This document shows, in pieces, positions 9,106 through 19,300 of a stretch of 36,982 nt of DNA. Each line of letters starts with the position of its first letter. The first letter of the stretch is position 1. Under the pieces are notes generated by a model, which was given only the letters and a program-made list of their open reading frames with translations, was not told where the DNA came from and made no database searches. The DNA is from an uncultured Bacilli bacterium (GTDB taxonomy: Bacteria > Bacillota_I > Bacilli_A > ML615J-28 > CAG-313): NCBI GenBank assembly GCA_947591495.1, contig CANQDG010000019.1, positions 1-36,982 on the forward strand. The letters run 5' to 3'. A program made the translations under genes and the position numbers.

Positions 9106-9116
9106 CCACCTCCTTT
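9106..9116 (-). promoter_or_regulatory. Strong ribosome binding site deciding the relA start
   Basis: AAAGGAGGTGG on the minus strand is a near-complete anti-16S match. Its GGAGG core is three bases from the ATG at 9105 and nine from the ATG at 9099, which favours the second. Confidence 0.7.
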
Positions 9117-9129
9117 GGATTTTTAAATA

Positions 9130-9648
9130 TTAAAATTCGTAATTAATTAATGAAAAGACCTCATAACCTTTTAGTAAATCACGACCATTTAAGCCGGTTA
9201 ATTCAATTAGAAAAGCACAGCCAACCACTTCACCACCTAATTTTTCCACAAGGTCAATGGAAGCTTTTGCGGTTCCACCAGTTGCAAGTAAGTCATCAAT
9301 TACTAAAACTTTATCACCTTTTTTAATCGCATCCGCATGCATGCAAAGTTCACCTTTGCCATATTCTAGATTATATTCAACTTTTATTTCTTCTCTTGGA
9401 AGTTTTCCTGGTTTTCGAACTGGAACAAAACCTAATTCTAATTGGTTTGCAACTGGGCAACCAAAGATAAAACCGCGTGATTCGGGTCCAACAATAACTT
9501 GTGCCTTTACTTTTTTAGCAAATTCACTTATTTCAAGACATGCTTTTTTAAAAGCCTCACCATTTTGCATAAGGGGAGTAATATCTTTAAAGGAAATACC
9601 TTTAACCGGAAAATCTTCAATGATAGCAATATAATCTTTATAATTCAT
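9130..9648 (-). CDS. apt: Adenine phosphoribosyltransferase
   Basis: Purine salvage enzyme: adenine plus PRPP gives AMP and pyrophosphate. Its 172 residues match the family. Visible motifs are [15 protein letters not shown] at the N-terminus, the [10 protein letters not shown] loop, the RKPGKLP flexible loop and the PRPP-binding [14 protein letters not shown]. It is the first gene of the minus-strand operon that runs through relA and dtd. The apt-relA-dtd order is common in Firmicutes and links purine salvage to (p)ppGpp metabolism. GAGGTGC precedes the ATG. Confidence 0.97.
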   Translation of the reverse strand: MNYKDYIAIIEDFPVKGISFKDITPLMQNGEAFKKACLEISEFAKKVKAQVIVGPESRGFIFGCPVANQLELGFVPVRKPGKLPREEIKVEYNLEYGKGELCMHADAIKKGDKVLVIDDLLATGGTAKASIDLVEKLGGEVVGCAFLIELTGLNGRDLLKGYEVFSLINYEF

Positions 9649-9676
9649 TTAGCACCTCTATTATATTTTTATAATG

Positions 9677-9699
9677 TGTAATTAATTACGTTAATTACA
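9677..9699. promoter_or_regulatory. Inverted repeat in the apt leader, operator-like
   Basis: Nine-base arms TGTAATTAA and TTAATTACA are separated by five bases. The repeat lies just downstream of the putative apt -10 box (9704-9709), where a repressor could block initiation. No regulator family could be assigned. Confidence 0.4.
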
Positions 9700-9703
9700 A
9701 CAT

Positions 9704-9732
9704 ATTATATCAAAAAAATGTTTATTTATAAA
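9704..9732 (-). promoter_or_regulatory. Putative promoter of the apt-relA operon
   Basis: The -10 box is TATAAT (9704-9709) and a weak -35 is TTTATA (9727-9732), with 17 bases between them. The leader would be about 50 bases. The -10 is perfect; the -35 is poor. Confidence 0.5.
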
Positions 9733-9740
9733 GAAATTTG

Positions 9741-9769
9741 TTGACATTTTTATTTTATAACACTTTAAT
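9741..9769 (+). promoter_or_regulatory. Promoter of the SpoVB-like gene
   Basis: A consensus -35 TTGACA (9741-9746) is followed after 17 bases by TTTAAT (9764-9769). The predicted start is near 9776, about 40 bases before the GTG start codon. GGAG at 9804-9807 is the ribosome binding site. Confidence 0.75.
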
Positions 9770-9817
9770 TATTTTTAATTATTCTTCATACAATAGAATG
9801 AATGGAGTGATTAATAA

Positions 9818-11329
9818 GTGTCTAAGAAAAAAATTAATACTTTTTTTATAAATACTTTTATTATTATTTTAACTAATTTTATCGTCAAATTGCTAGGCTT
9901 AATTAATAAAATTGCTATAACAAGAATGCTTGGAACCAAAGGGATGAGTCTTTATGTTCTTTCCTTCCCAACGATTATGCTTTTTATTAGTATGGCCGGG
10001 ATGAGTCTTAATATAACCGTTAGTAAACTTGTATCAGAAGCTGTTGTAAATAGGAAATATTCGCCAAAGAAAATAGTTAATACAGCCTGCAAATTTACCT
10101 TATTTATATCTTTTTTTATTCTCATTATTTATCTTTTATTATTAAAACCCTTGACCACTTATTTTTTAAAAAACGAAGATTTATACATATCTTTGTTAGC
10201 GGGAGCCCCTTTAATTTTACTGGTTGGGATCAGTGATGGTTTAAAAGGATACTTCGCAGGATTAAAAAAGATGGATATTGCTTCAGTGGGAAATTTAGTT
10301 GAACAGATAGGTCGGATATCTTTTAGCCTAATTTTTTTATATCTGATGTTGCCATTTGGCATTATAAAAGCAACCTTTTATTGCCTTTTAGCCTTAAGTT
10401 TTGGGGAACTTTGTGCAATTATTTACTGTTTAATTAAGATTAAAAAATATCCTATACCATCTTTTGAACATACAACTGGTGAAAAAAAGGCCATTATTGA
10501 TATGGCCATTCCTAATACAACATCTCGTCTTTTAGGTAATTTTACTTATTTTTTAGAACCGATCTTATACACAAGTGTCTTAAGTTATCTAGGATATCAG
10601 GTAACTGATATTCAAACCAATTATACCATTCTTGATGCTTATACCATTCCGCTCTTAACTTTTATTGCTTTTTTACCACTTGCAATTTCAACAGCTATCG
10701 TCCCTATGGTATCAGAAGCTGTTGCTTTAAATAAATCTTCTTCAATTCATTACTACATTAAAAAAAGTCTTATTTTCTGTCTTATTCCTAGTATCATTTT
10801 AGCTATTAATCTTTATTTTTTTGGCAATGAATATATGAATTTAATATATGGCACAACCGAAGGAACAAAATATATTAAATATCTAGCTTTTTTATTTATT
10901 TGTTATTATCTTCATTTACCAATTGTAGGAATTTTGCAAGCATGTGGGTTTTCGAAAAAGGTTTTTATCACTTCTACCATTATTAACTTTCTTAGACTCT
11001 TTTTAATAGTTATTCTAGCTTTTATCAAACCAATAGGATTAAATGCGGTATTATTAGCAACTACCATAACAATGGTATTAGGCTTTTTAATTAATTTTAG
11101 TCAATTAATTAAAATTACCAAATATCGAATTGATTTTAAAGCCTTAACATCGATTTTTTTAATAACGTTAATTGGTTTTTGTTTAACTTACCTTTTTAAA
11201 AGTTGCCATATGCCTTATTTATTAGCAACAGCAATCGTCACAATTATTGTTTTAGGTCTTGCCATCTGGCAAAAACTTCTTACGATTGCAAGTTTTAAAA
11301 GTCACTTTCTTAAAATTAAAAATAAATAA
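9818..11329 (+). CDS. SpoVB/MOP-superfamily lipid flippase
   Basis: Polytopic membrane protein of 503 residues with about 12-14 hydrophobic segments. It belongs to the MOP (MATE/MurJ/Wzx) exporter superfamily and looks closest to the stage V sporulation protein B/YtgP group, which includes peptidoglycan-precursor flippases. The N-terminal pattern KLLGLINKIAITRMLGTKGMSLY followed by SMAGMSLNITVSKLVSEA matches that group. The start is GTG with GGAG ten bases upstream. In a cell with few envelope genes visible it is a candidate lipid II or teichoic/polysaccharide precursor flippase. The exact substrate cannot be read from sequence. It is a single-gene unit with its own promoter and terminator. 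Confidence 0.88.
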   Translation: MSKKKINTFFINTFIIILTNFIVKLLGLINKIAITRMLGTKGMSLYVLSFPTIMLFISMAGMSLNITVSKLVSEAVVNRKYSPKKIVNTACKFTLFISFFILIIYLLLLKPLTTYFLKNEDLYISLLAGAPLILLVGISDGLKGYFAGLKKMDIASVGNLVEQIGRISFSLIFLYLMLPFGIIKATFYCLLALSFGELCAIIYCLIKIKKYPIPSFEHTTGEKKAIIDMAIPNTTSRLLGNFTYFLEPILYTSVLSYLGYQVTDIQTNYTILDAYTIPLLTFIAFLPLAISTAIVPMVSEAVALNKSSSIHYYIKKSLIFCLIPSIILAINLYFFGNEYMNLIYGTTEGTKYIKYLAFLFICYYLHLPIVGILQACGFSKKVFITSTIINFLRLFLIVILAFIKPIGLNAVLLATTITMVLGFLINFSQLIKITKYRIDFKALTSIFLITLIGFCLTYLFKSCHMPYLLATAIVTIIVLGLAIWQKLLTIASFKSHFLKIKNK

Positions 11330-11336
11330 TTTCAAC

Positions 11337-11381
11337 AAAAAAGTTTAGAAAGCATCTCATATGTGCTATCTAAACTTTTTT
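11337..11381. terminator. Bidirectional terminator between SpoVB-like and DUF421 genes
   Basis: A 13-bp stem AAAAAAGTTTAGA (11337-11349) pairs with 11369-11381, and AGCA/TGCT pairs inside it. Runs of six A and six T let it work for both convergent genes. Confidence 0.85.
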
Positions 11382-12021
11382 AATTCAAATATTTTACAAC
11401 TTGTAATTTATTATTTGCTAAAGAAGCACCATAAACTTCTTTAGCATCAATCCCTTGTTTGGCTAATTCTTGTTTTAACCATTTTTTATTTTTTCCCGCC
11501 AGTTTTAAATTTACATAATTTATCTTACCACTAACAATTAAGGGAAGGGGAAAAATATGTTCTTTGTTTTCCGCATATGTAAAGACACTTAATTTACCAT
11601 TAGTTTCTAAAATTGCGTATTCCACTTCTTCAATTGATCGCACATTCAAATTACGTAATTGCGTATATAAATCATTCATATTATATTTTTCTTTAATCAT
11701 CGATTTTAAAACTATTTTACCTTGATTAATGATGACTTTTTCCTCACCATCTAAATGATCGCGAATAATAGGTAATTTTAATTCAATTAAGGAAACAATT
11801 TTTTGTAATAAAACAATCATAACAAGTGGCGCAATAAAATACCAAATGCTTTGATCAAAATTTTCAACGCCAATAATCATAATATCGGATATTGATAAAA
11901 CAATTAAAAAATCAAAAATACTAAGTTGTCCAATTTCTCTTTTTCCCATGACTTTCATCGAAATAACAAGCAAGATATAACCAATAAAGGTTCTAAATAA
12001 AATTATAAAAATGTTATGCAT
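11380..12021 (-). CDS. DUF421 membrane protein (YetF/YrbG type)
   Basis: Three N-terminal membrane segments (about 3-22, 35-52 and 60-80) are followed by a soluble domain. The family signature is clear: KVMGKREIGQLSIFDFLIVLSISDIM, then GEEKVIINQGK and LYTQLRNLNVRSIEEVEYAILETNGKLSVF. Length (213) is typical. DUF421 proteins are widespread in spore-forming Firmicutes (YetF, YrbG, YdfS) and their function is not established. The ATG at 12021 is preferred to the GTG one codon upstream. The gene diverges from the TIGR04086 gene, and the -10 boxes overlap. Confidence 0.9.
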   Translation of the reverse strand: MHNIFIILFRTFIGYILLVISMKVMGKREIGQLSIFDFLIVLSISDIMIIGVENFDQSIWYFIAPLVMIVLLQKIVSLIELKLPIIRDHLDGEEKVIINQGKIVLKSMIKEKYNMNDLYTQLRNLNVRSIEEVEYAILETNGKLSVFTYAENKEHIFPLPLIVSGKINYVNLKLAGKNKKWLKQELAKQGIDAKEVYGASLANNKLQVVKYLN

Positions 12022-12030
12022 CACTTCTTT

Positions 12031-12059
12031 TTTACCTCACTTATGCATATGATTATAGT
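12031..12059 (+). promoter_or_regulatory. Promoter of the TIGR04086 gene
   Basis: TTTACC (12031-12036), 17 bases, then TATAGT (12054-12059). It would give a very short leader of about 8 bases. The -10 box overlaps the opposite-strand -10 of the DUF421 gene. Confidence 0.4.
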
Positions 12060-12079
12060 GGTGATATTTACAAATGCAA
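12052..12079 (-). promoter_or_regulatory. Promoter of the DUF421 gene
   Basis: TTGCAT (12074-12079), 16 bases, then TATAAT (12052-12057) on the minus strand. The -35 box lies inside the first codons of the divergent TIGR04086 gene. Confidence 0.5.
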
Positions 12080-12463
12080 TACCTTTTAAAAAAATCAATA
12101 ATTTTATTAATTTCTCTTTTTATTTTGTTCATAACAGCTTTAATTTATACTTTTTTATTATACAATCAAAAAATTGATTCATCGGCAGCAAGCATATATC
12201 GAACATCATTTATTATCGGAACCCTTATTTTCTTTATTTATGGCATACTTACCGGTATAATTGAAAAAAAGCATGGCTTTTTATCTAGTTTTATTTCATC
12301 TTTGATTATCATAACCATCATTATTTTAGTAAAAGTTATTGCTAAAAATCCTCTTAACATAGCTAATTTTATCAAATATGGTGTATATTTACTTTCATCA
12401 AGCATTGGCGGAATTTTAGGCGTTAATTTATTTCATAAAGAGAAAAAAATAAAGCATAAGTAG
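12074..12463 (+). CDS. TIGR04086-family small membrane protein
   Basis: A 129-residue protein with four membrane segments (about 8-30, 43-62, 70-88 and 102-120) and a basic tail. The spacing and the GTLIFFIYGILTGIIEKKHGF and SSSIGGILGVNL stretches fit the TIGR04086 (YrzE-like) family of Firmicutes, whose function is unknown. There is no clear GGAGG before the ATG, only GTGGTGAT, so translation may be weak or start from a short leader. The stop codon lies within the terminator stem that it shares with the convergent lipoprotein gene. Confidence 0.8.
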   Translation: MQYLLKKSIILLISLFILFITALIYTFLLYNQKIDSSAASIYRTSFIIGTLIFFIYGILTGIIEKKHGFLSSFISSLIIITIIILVKVIAKNPLNIANFIKYGVYLLSSSIGGILGVNLFHKEKKIKHK

Positions 12464-12474
12464 CTTTATTTTTT
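12444..12474. terminator. Bidirectional terminator between TIGR04086 and lipoprotein genes
   Basis: A 12-bp stem (12444-12455 with 12463-12474) has a 7-base loop and A/T runs on both sides. The stop codons of both convergent genes fall at or in the stem. Confidence 0.8.
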
Positions 12475-12925
12475 AATAACTTAAATTAATTTTTAATTCA
12501 ATTTGGGCTGATTCAGCCGCCAATTTAATTATATAAGTGCCATTTTCACTCGTAACAAAATTATCATTTTCATTAATTTTAAATTCTTTAATAATTTTTT
12601 TATCTTTAATTAAGACAAGTTTACAATTTCCTTTACTAACCTTTAAATCAGTATAAATCACTAATTGATTGTTATTAACCTTTAGTGATTTTATTTCTTT
12701 AACCCCAGAAATCTTTTTAATAACATAAGCATATTCATTTTTACTAGCCGATCCAATCGAAAAGCTTGATACACTATTATTTTTATTAATAATATCTTCA
12801 TCGGTTAACGTAGCTAACGTGTAATCATCCTCACCATTTAAGTCATCAATATGAGAACATGAACTAAGAACTAAAAGCATTGGCATAATTAACAATAGTA
12901 TAATTAATTGTTTAATCTTTTTCAT
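12473..12925 (-). CDS. Small lipoprotein of unknown function
   Basis: The ATG at 12925, six bases after GAGG, is chosen rather than the longer reading from 12964, because it starts a clean lipoprotein signal (MKKIKQL, hydrophobic run, LSSC lipobox). The mature part (about 125 residues) has a Ser/Asn-rich linker, then alternating strands that suggest a small beta-sandwich. No family recognised. The start lies inside the end of the DUF4250 gene (14-base overlap), so the two are translationally coupled. Confidence 0.78.
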   Translation of the reverse strand: MKKIKQLIILLLIMPMLLVLSSCSHIDDLNGEDDYTLATLTDEDIINKNNSVSSFSIGSASKNEYAYVIKKISGVKEIKSLKVNNNQLVIYTDLKVSKGNCKLVLIKDKKIIKEFKINENDNFVTSENGTYIIKLAAESAQIELKINLSY

Positions 12926-13106
12926 TTTGAACCTCACTAATAAAACGATTACTTTTATCATCATAATAATAATCGATTTTTTGCAAAATAGCTATTATTT
13001 CATCTTTATCATAATTTAAATCGTCACATAAACAATCAAGCGATTTATAAAAATCTCTTAATTTAGTATTAATAAAACTTAATAACATTTCTGGATCTTT
13101 AATCAT
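12912..13106 (-). CDS. DUF4250 small protein
   Basis: A 64-residue protein. The segment KDPEMLLSFINTKLRDFYKSLD followed by LCDDLNYDKDEIIAIL and a C-terminal aromatic/Asn pattern matches DUF4250, a short Firmicutes family of unknown role. GAGGTG lies six bases before the ATG. It is the first gene of a two-gene unit with the lipoprotein. Confidence 0.85.
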   Translation of the reverse strand: MIKDPEMLLSFINTKLRDFYKSLDCLCDDLNYDKDEIIAILQKIDYYYDDKSNRFISEVQNEKD

Positions 13107-13152
13107 TCTAACACCTCTGTCTATCTTTATTAATACAAAATTATTTATTAAG

Positions 13153-13181
13153 ATTATACCAATTTTTAATATTATTTACAA
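13153..13181 (-). promoter_or_regulatory. Promoter of DUF4250-lipoprotein unit
   Basis: TTGTAA (13176-13181), 17 bases, then TATAAT (13153-13158). The -10 is extended by TGG directly before it (TGGTATAAT). Confidence 0.7.
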
Positions 13182-13219
13182 TTTATTTACATTTTAGACA
13201 TTTATTAAAATAGATAATT

Positions 13220-13266
13220 AAAAAGCAGTCTGTTTTACGAAAAGCTTCATAAACAGACCGCTTTTT
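13220..13266. terminator. Terminator of the giant surface-protein gene
   Basis: A 16-bp stem (13220-13235 with 13251-13266) with one A-C mismatch. Its base carries five A and five T. It lies 42 bases after the stop of the giant gene on the minus strand. Confidence 0.82.
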
Positions 13267-13307
13267 TTATTAAATTTTAAAATTATAATGTGCGTTTAGA
13301 AAAATTG

Positions 13308-16300
13308 TTATTCTAAATTCGATTCTTTAGTTGCTAAATTATTTTTACGATTCATTAATTTTACAACTATTGCTATAACTGTAATCGTTATTAAAGCAGC
13401 TATGATAAAGAGCGTTATACCTGTAAAGTTATTACTATATGCTATTTCGATGCTATTAGTATAATCTACACCTTCAAATGTTACATGAGCTGTATATCTA
13501 ATCTTTCCACCTTCAATAGCTTCTTGCGTTATCTTAGCTTCTTTTTCAACTTTACCACCACAATTTTGACATACAAATGTTGCTTTAGCACTCTTATAAT
13601 CTTCAGACCAATTCCAAATTGGCTCTTGATATTCGTGTGCTTTCTTAGCTATTGTTTCATCTTTTGTATCGGTATATGTTGTGCCACTTTCTAATGTTAC
13701 ACTTGCACGATATTGTAGCACGCCTTCTTCTACACAACTTGCTTCTTTTGTAATTTCACTTGTTACTTCTGCTTTTTCTGTGCGTGTTGTTTGACATCCA
13801 TTCTTACATGTGAATTCGGCTTCTACTTCATAGCTCTTTGTTTCTTCGTTCCACTTCCAAGTCCACTTTGGTTCACCTTCATAATCATGTCCGGTTGCCT
13901 CTGTGTATTCTTTGATGTGGCTCTTTCCACATTTACTACAGCTATATACCGTATATCCTCCCTCTTCACAACTTGGTAAGATTACACTCTTATCTCCTTC
14001 ATCATCACACTCTTCTAAACTTCCTTCTTTAACTTTACCACATGTTGCACATCTTTGTTGATGACTGATTCCTTCTTCGACTGCTTCATATTCCCACTTA
14101 TGACCTAATGCTTCGACATATTCATCATCATATTCATCTTGACATACTTCACAACGATAATGACTATATCCTCTTTCTTCACAGTTTGCTTCCTTCGTCC
14201 ATTCTTTTACTACTTGACATGGCTCTTTTTGAACGGCTCTTTCATCACCTTCACAGCACTCTCTTGTACAATGTCTTTCATGTTCATGCGTTCCTTCGAT
14301 ATGTGCCCAGTTACTCCATTCATGTTCTAATTGTTCAATGGTTTCTGTTATGCAATCTTCTTCAGTAATTTTGCCATCTGGTGATGTTACGCATGCTTTG
14401 TATGTTATTGTTCCACTGGCAAAACATGTTGCATCTACGATGATTACATCAATGCGATTGTCGCCTTCAGCTCCTACTTCTGCTCTTACACTTACTTCTT
14501 CATCACATCTTTGACATTTGAATAAGCCGACTGCTATTTGATAATCTTTTGACCAGGTAAATCCTTCGAATGCCCAGTTATGGCCTAAGGCTTCAACATA
14601 TTCATCATCATAGTAATATCCACAGCCTTCACATGTATATCTGGTATATCCTTGTTCTACACAAGTTGCCTCATATTCTACTCCTTCATCAAATTGACAT
14701 GCTACTTCACGACTTTCACTACATTCTTCACGTTGACATACTTGAATGTGTTTATGTGTAGTTCCATCTCCAGTATATGTTCCACTTGTTCCCCATAAAT
14801 GGCCTAAGGCTTCACCTTCAACGACATATTCATCCGTGAATGTTACTTCATTATAGTAAACGGTTGCTTTGTAAGTTGTCTTTCCGGCCATAGTACATGT
14901 GGCGTTAGTTTCTTCAATTCTAACATTTCCATCATGTGATCCTATTTCATTTACTTCAATCTCATGGCGCTCTTCACATCTTGTACATTTGAAACTTGCG
15001 ATGGCTTTATACCCGCCTACTTCTTCATCTTTTTCCCAATGCCATGTTGGATCTCCTTTGAATTCATGTCCTAAAGCTGGAATAGTTCCTTCATGAGTAT
15101 CAGTGTATATTGCTTGGTCAAAATTAACGGTTGCTTGATATATTCCTTTTCCATCAGCCTCACAAGTTGCTTCATCTTCAACACGCATTAATTCAACTTG
15201 GGCATCCAGTAAATGAGACTCTTGACATCTTGAACATTCAACATATAATTTTGCCATAAGAATGCCTTTTTGAACTTCTGTCCATTCCCATTTTGTGATT
15301 GTCCAGTTATGTCCTAAAGCTTCGCTTCCTTCTATAGTTTTTTCATCTTCATAAACTTGATTGTTAAAGGCAATTTGCACACGATAAATAGTTCTTTCAC
15401 TATCTGTACAATTTGCATCAAAATGTTTACTAGATGCTTCAATATCTTCTACGATATGTTTGTGCGTTGAATCATTTTCACATTCAAAGGTTACTTTGGC
15501 TTTACTATAATCATCTGACCATTCCCAAACTGGTTCTTTCCACTTGTGTCCGGTTGCTTGAACGATTACTTCTTTCGTTGATTCTTGATTTTCTAATGCC
15601 GCATACTTTCCTATGTAGCCTTCTTTCTTGACTAATTCGGACATCTTAACACTGGCACTATATTTAGTCTTGCCATCTGTTTCACATCCTACTTTTTCAA
15701 CTACTTCGCTTGTTAATTCTTCTGCACTTAATTCATAACCTTTACTTTCTTTGTTATAGTCACATCCACTATTACTGCAGAATAAATATAGCGTTGCTTT
15801 ATATGTTCCATCTTCTTTTGCTTCCCATACAAAGCCATCTTTGTTTTCACCTTTACTAGAATCAATAAACCAGTTATGGCCTAAGGCTGGAATTGTTACT
15901 CTTACTGGTCCACTTGTATCTGCAGAATAATATGTTACTCCTTCAAAGTCTACTTGGAAATAATAATAGTATTCGCCTGCTTCTTCACATGTTGGATCCC
16001 ATATTTCCGTCGATTCTTCATCGATTGCACCTACTTGTTGGACTTCGGTTCCACAAACTTTACATTTGAAAACGGCTACGACTCCTACGATTAAACCACT
16101 GGCATCATATTGTGGTATCCATCTCTCTGGTCGTGGATCAAGCATTCCACTTGTTCCTGGTTCTTTAAACCAACTATGTCCGGTTGCTTCAATCGTAACA
16201 TCATGATATCCTACTTGCTCTTTCGCTCCGGCATATTCGCCTTCTTCAATCTCGACATTTATTCTTACTTCATATCTTGTCTTTCCTGGTGTTGTACAAG

Positions 16301-19300
16301 TTGCATCATATGTGTAAGTTTTATCGCTTACTACTGTGATTTTGCCAGTTAATTCTTTGCCGGTTAATTCTTCATATGTCTTATCACAATTTTGACATTT
16401 TAATTCTAATACTGCTTTAACTGGAACATTATCCTCAATGGTCCATTTGATTCCATCTAAATGTTCTCCTACTAATGTATCAATATAGAAATAATGTCCT
16501 AAAGCTGGAATTGTAACTTCATATTCAGAATTTATATCATTTGCAAAAGTTGTACCACCAGTAAATCCATCAGGCTTTTGAACAGTTGCAAGATATTTTA
16601 CTGAACCTGAATTTGTGCAATCAGGATTTTTACGACTATCTACTACTTCAACAATACCATTATTTAAAGTAACTACTACTTCAGTTGTGACACCACATTC
16701 ACTACATTTGAAATGAGCGGTGGCAATAGCCATTGTTCCGTCTGCAACCCATGTCCATCCAGCATATTTTGTGCCTATATTATAAGTATCTATATCTAAA
16801 TCATATTTATGGCCTTCTGCTGCTTTAACTGTATCATTTTGTGTGTTTTGTAAGTCACTTGGACTTCCTTTATACTCATCAAATGTTACTGTTGCAGTAT
16901 AAACATAATATTCATTTTCTGTACAAGAACCTTCATTATATCTAGATTCCACTTTTGCTTCCACAACATGTTTATGGTCTGGATTGTTTTCACATTCAAA
17001 TGTTGCAGTGGCCGTGGCCTTCGTATGATCATATTCCCATTCCCATTGCCATGTTGGAGCTTTCCATTTATGACCAGTTGCTTGTTCTAAAGAATCTATA
17101 GAAACTATTTTACCTTCATAATGTTTTTGACTTTCTAATATGCTTAAGAATAAATCATATCCAGTCATATTTTCAAATAAACTATCATCAATTGTTACCT
17201 CATATGGCGTATATGCGGCATTTTCACAATCAGCTTTCACTTTAGTTAAGTTAGTAACTTCTTTTGTCACAGCCTGCTTTTCTTCACAATCAGTATTTAC
17301 ACATTTTAGATGCAAAGTTGCCTTATATGGTGAACTTTCATCATCGATAGTCCATCCATTAACACTATCAGGATAATTTAAATCAACTACCCAATTATGT
17401 CCTAGTGGAACACCATCTTCGAAAGAATGTTCATCTTCTAAGATTGCATCATCATAAGTATCTTTATTTGTAAATTTAGGATTAGCTTTAAACTTTTTCG
17501 TTAAATTAGTACTGTATGTTTTCATAGCTGGCGTATCACATGTTGCAGCGGCTTCACTAATCATTTTAACATCATCAGAACTATCAGTGCCTAATATCAT
17601 TGTTTCACCACAACCAGCATGATCACACTTTATACTTAATACAGCTTGTGGTTGTAAAGTAGCTTCGATTGCTGCCATATTTATCCAAGTCCATCCTGAC
17701 TCACTTAATACCCAGTGATGACCAGTTGCTAAATTACCTGTTTCTTCTACTTTTTTAATGGCCTCAGCTGCTAATTTATCATTTTTAGTTGTAGCTAAAG
17801 TGATATCTTCTAATTTTAAAATATATTCATATTCATATTTTTCATCAGCAATACAGCTTTGTAGTGTATGAGAAATAGCTTTTATTTCTTTTATTACAAT
17901 TTTTCCACTTAAGCCACAACCATTTTCACATTTCACATTTAATGTTAATTCTGCTGTGCCATTATTTAATTCCCAACTAGGCTCACCATCGATTACCCAA
18001 GTATGTCCAGTTGCATCAATTTCATCTTCTGTTTTACTAGCTGTATTTTTACCATCTAGGGCACTGATATTATCATATTTAGTAAATGGTGATTCTAATT
18101 TTTCATCTGATAAATTAGGTAATATTATTGTTACATTATATTCATTATAACCTTTTTCGGTACAACTAACTGGATGATTTACAGGGCTTACTTCTTGTCT
18201 AAGTGTATGTGTGATACCACATACTTCGCATTTAATATGTAGTCCCACTACATAATAATCTTCTTCTTTTACCCAACTGATACCATCAGTATATACTGAA
18301 TCTGGATCAACTATCCATTTATGACCTGTAGGATTACCACTGTCTTCTTCTAGTCTTAATGAAATAGATGTTGCGCCAGCTACAAGCATTCCGTTTGCGG
18401 TAGTCGTAGTTTCACCTATTAAAATACGCTTATGTTCAAAATCATTTTCAATATCAAAGAATTCTGAAGTTATTACTTCTTCATAAATAACAGTTGCAGA
18501 GGTGTCACATTTAGCAGCAGCACCAGCTTTACCTTCAATTGTTACTATGATAATGATACTTCCTGGATCATCATCTTCTAATTCATTAGAACAAATTAAT
18601 TTAATATATACTGTGTATTTATTATCTTTAGCATCTTTTTCCCAGTGCATGCCTTCTTTAAACTCAAAGGCTTGAATTTGTTCTTTGGTAATACCATTTA
18701 TTACACCTTCTGGTATCGTTATATTATCTGAAATTTGACCATTAAATGTGCTATCTACTTGCCAACGATGACCAATAACTTTATCATCATTATCTTTAAA
18801 TGTACCAGTAAAAGTTTGTCCTTGATATAATACAACGGCAGTATAAGTTACTTCACCAGGTGTCGTACACGTTGATCCTGCTGCAGGTGATCCTGCTGTG
18901 ACAACCTCTATTTCATATGTAAAGCCACAATCATCATAAGCACATTTTAAATATAATGTTGCATAATATCTCTCTTCATCACTATTCCACTTGAAATAGA
19001 ATCCTTTATTCCAGCAGATATCATCAAGACCAGCAGATTCAAGATCAGGATTAGGAATAGTACTACCATCTGGCTTTGTCACTTTTCCAGCAAATTCACC
19101 AGCTTCATTAGGTATAAATTTGTGTGTTCTTGGTGTTCCTTCTTCACCATTTGTACTTGTAGTTCGTGTTTCCTCGTTAAGAGCAAGTATTAAAGCTATT
19201 GAGTTAGTTGCATCATTAATTTTATCATAATATTCATTATAAACTGTGTCTAAAATGTCACCTGCTTTTTTAGCACTATCTAATGATGATTGGTATCTTG

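Noticed and set aside
9649-9817. Purine riboswitch before apt
   Set aside because: No conserved three-way junction or loop motifs were seen; only an inverted repeat is present.
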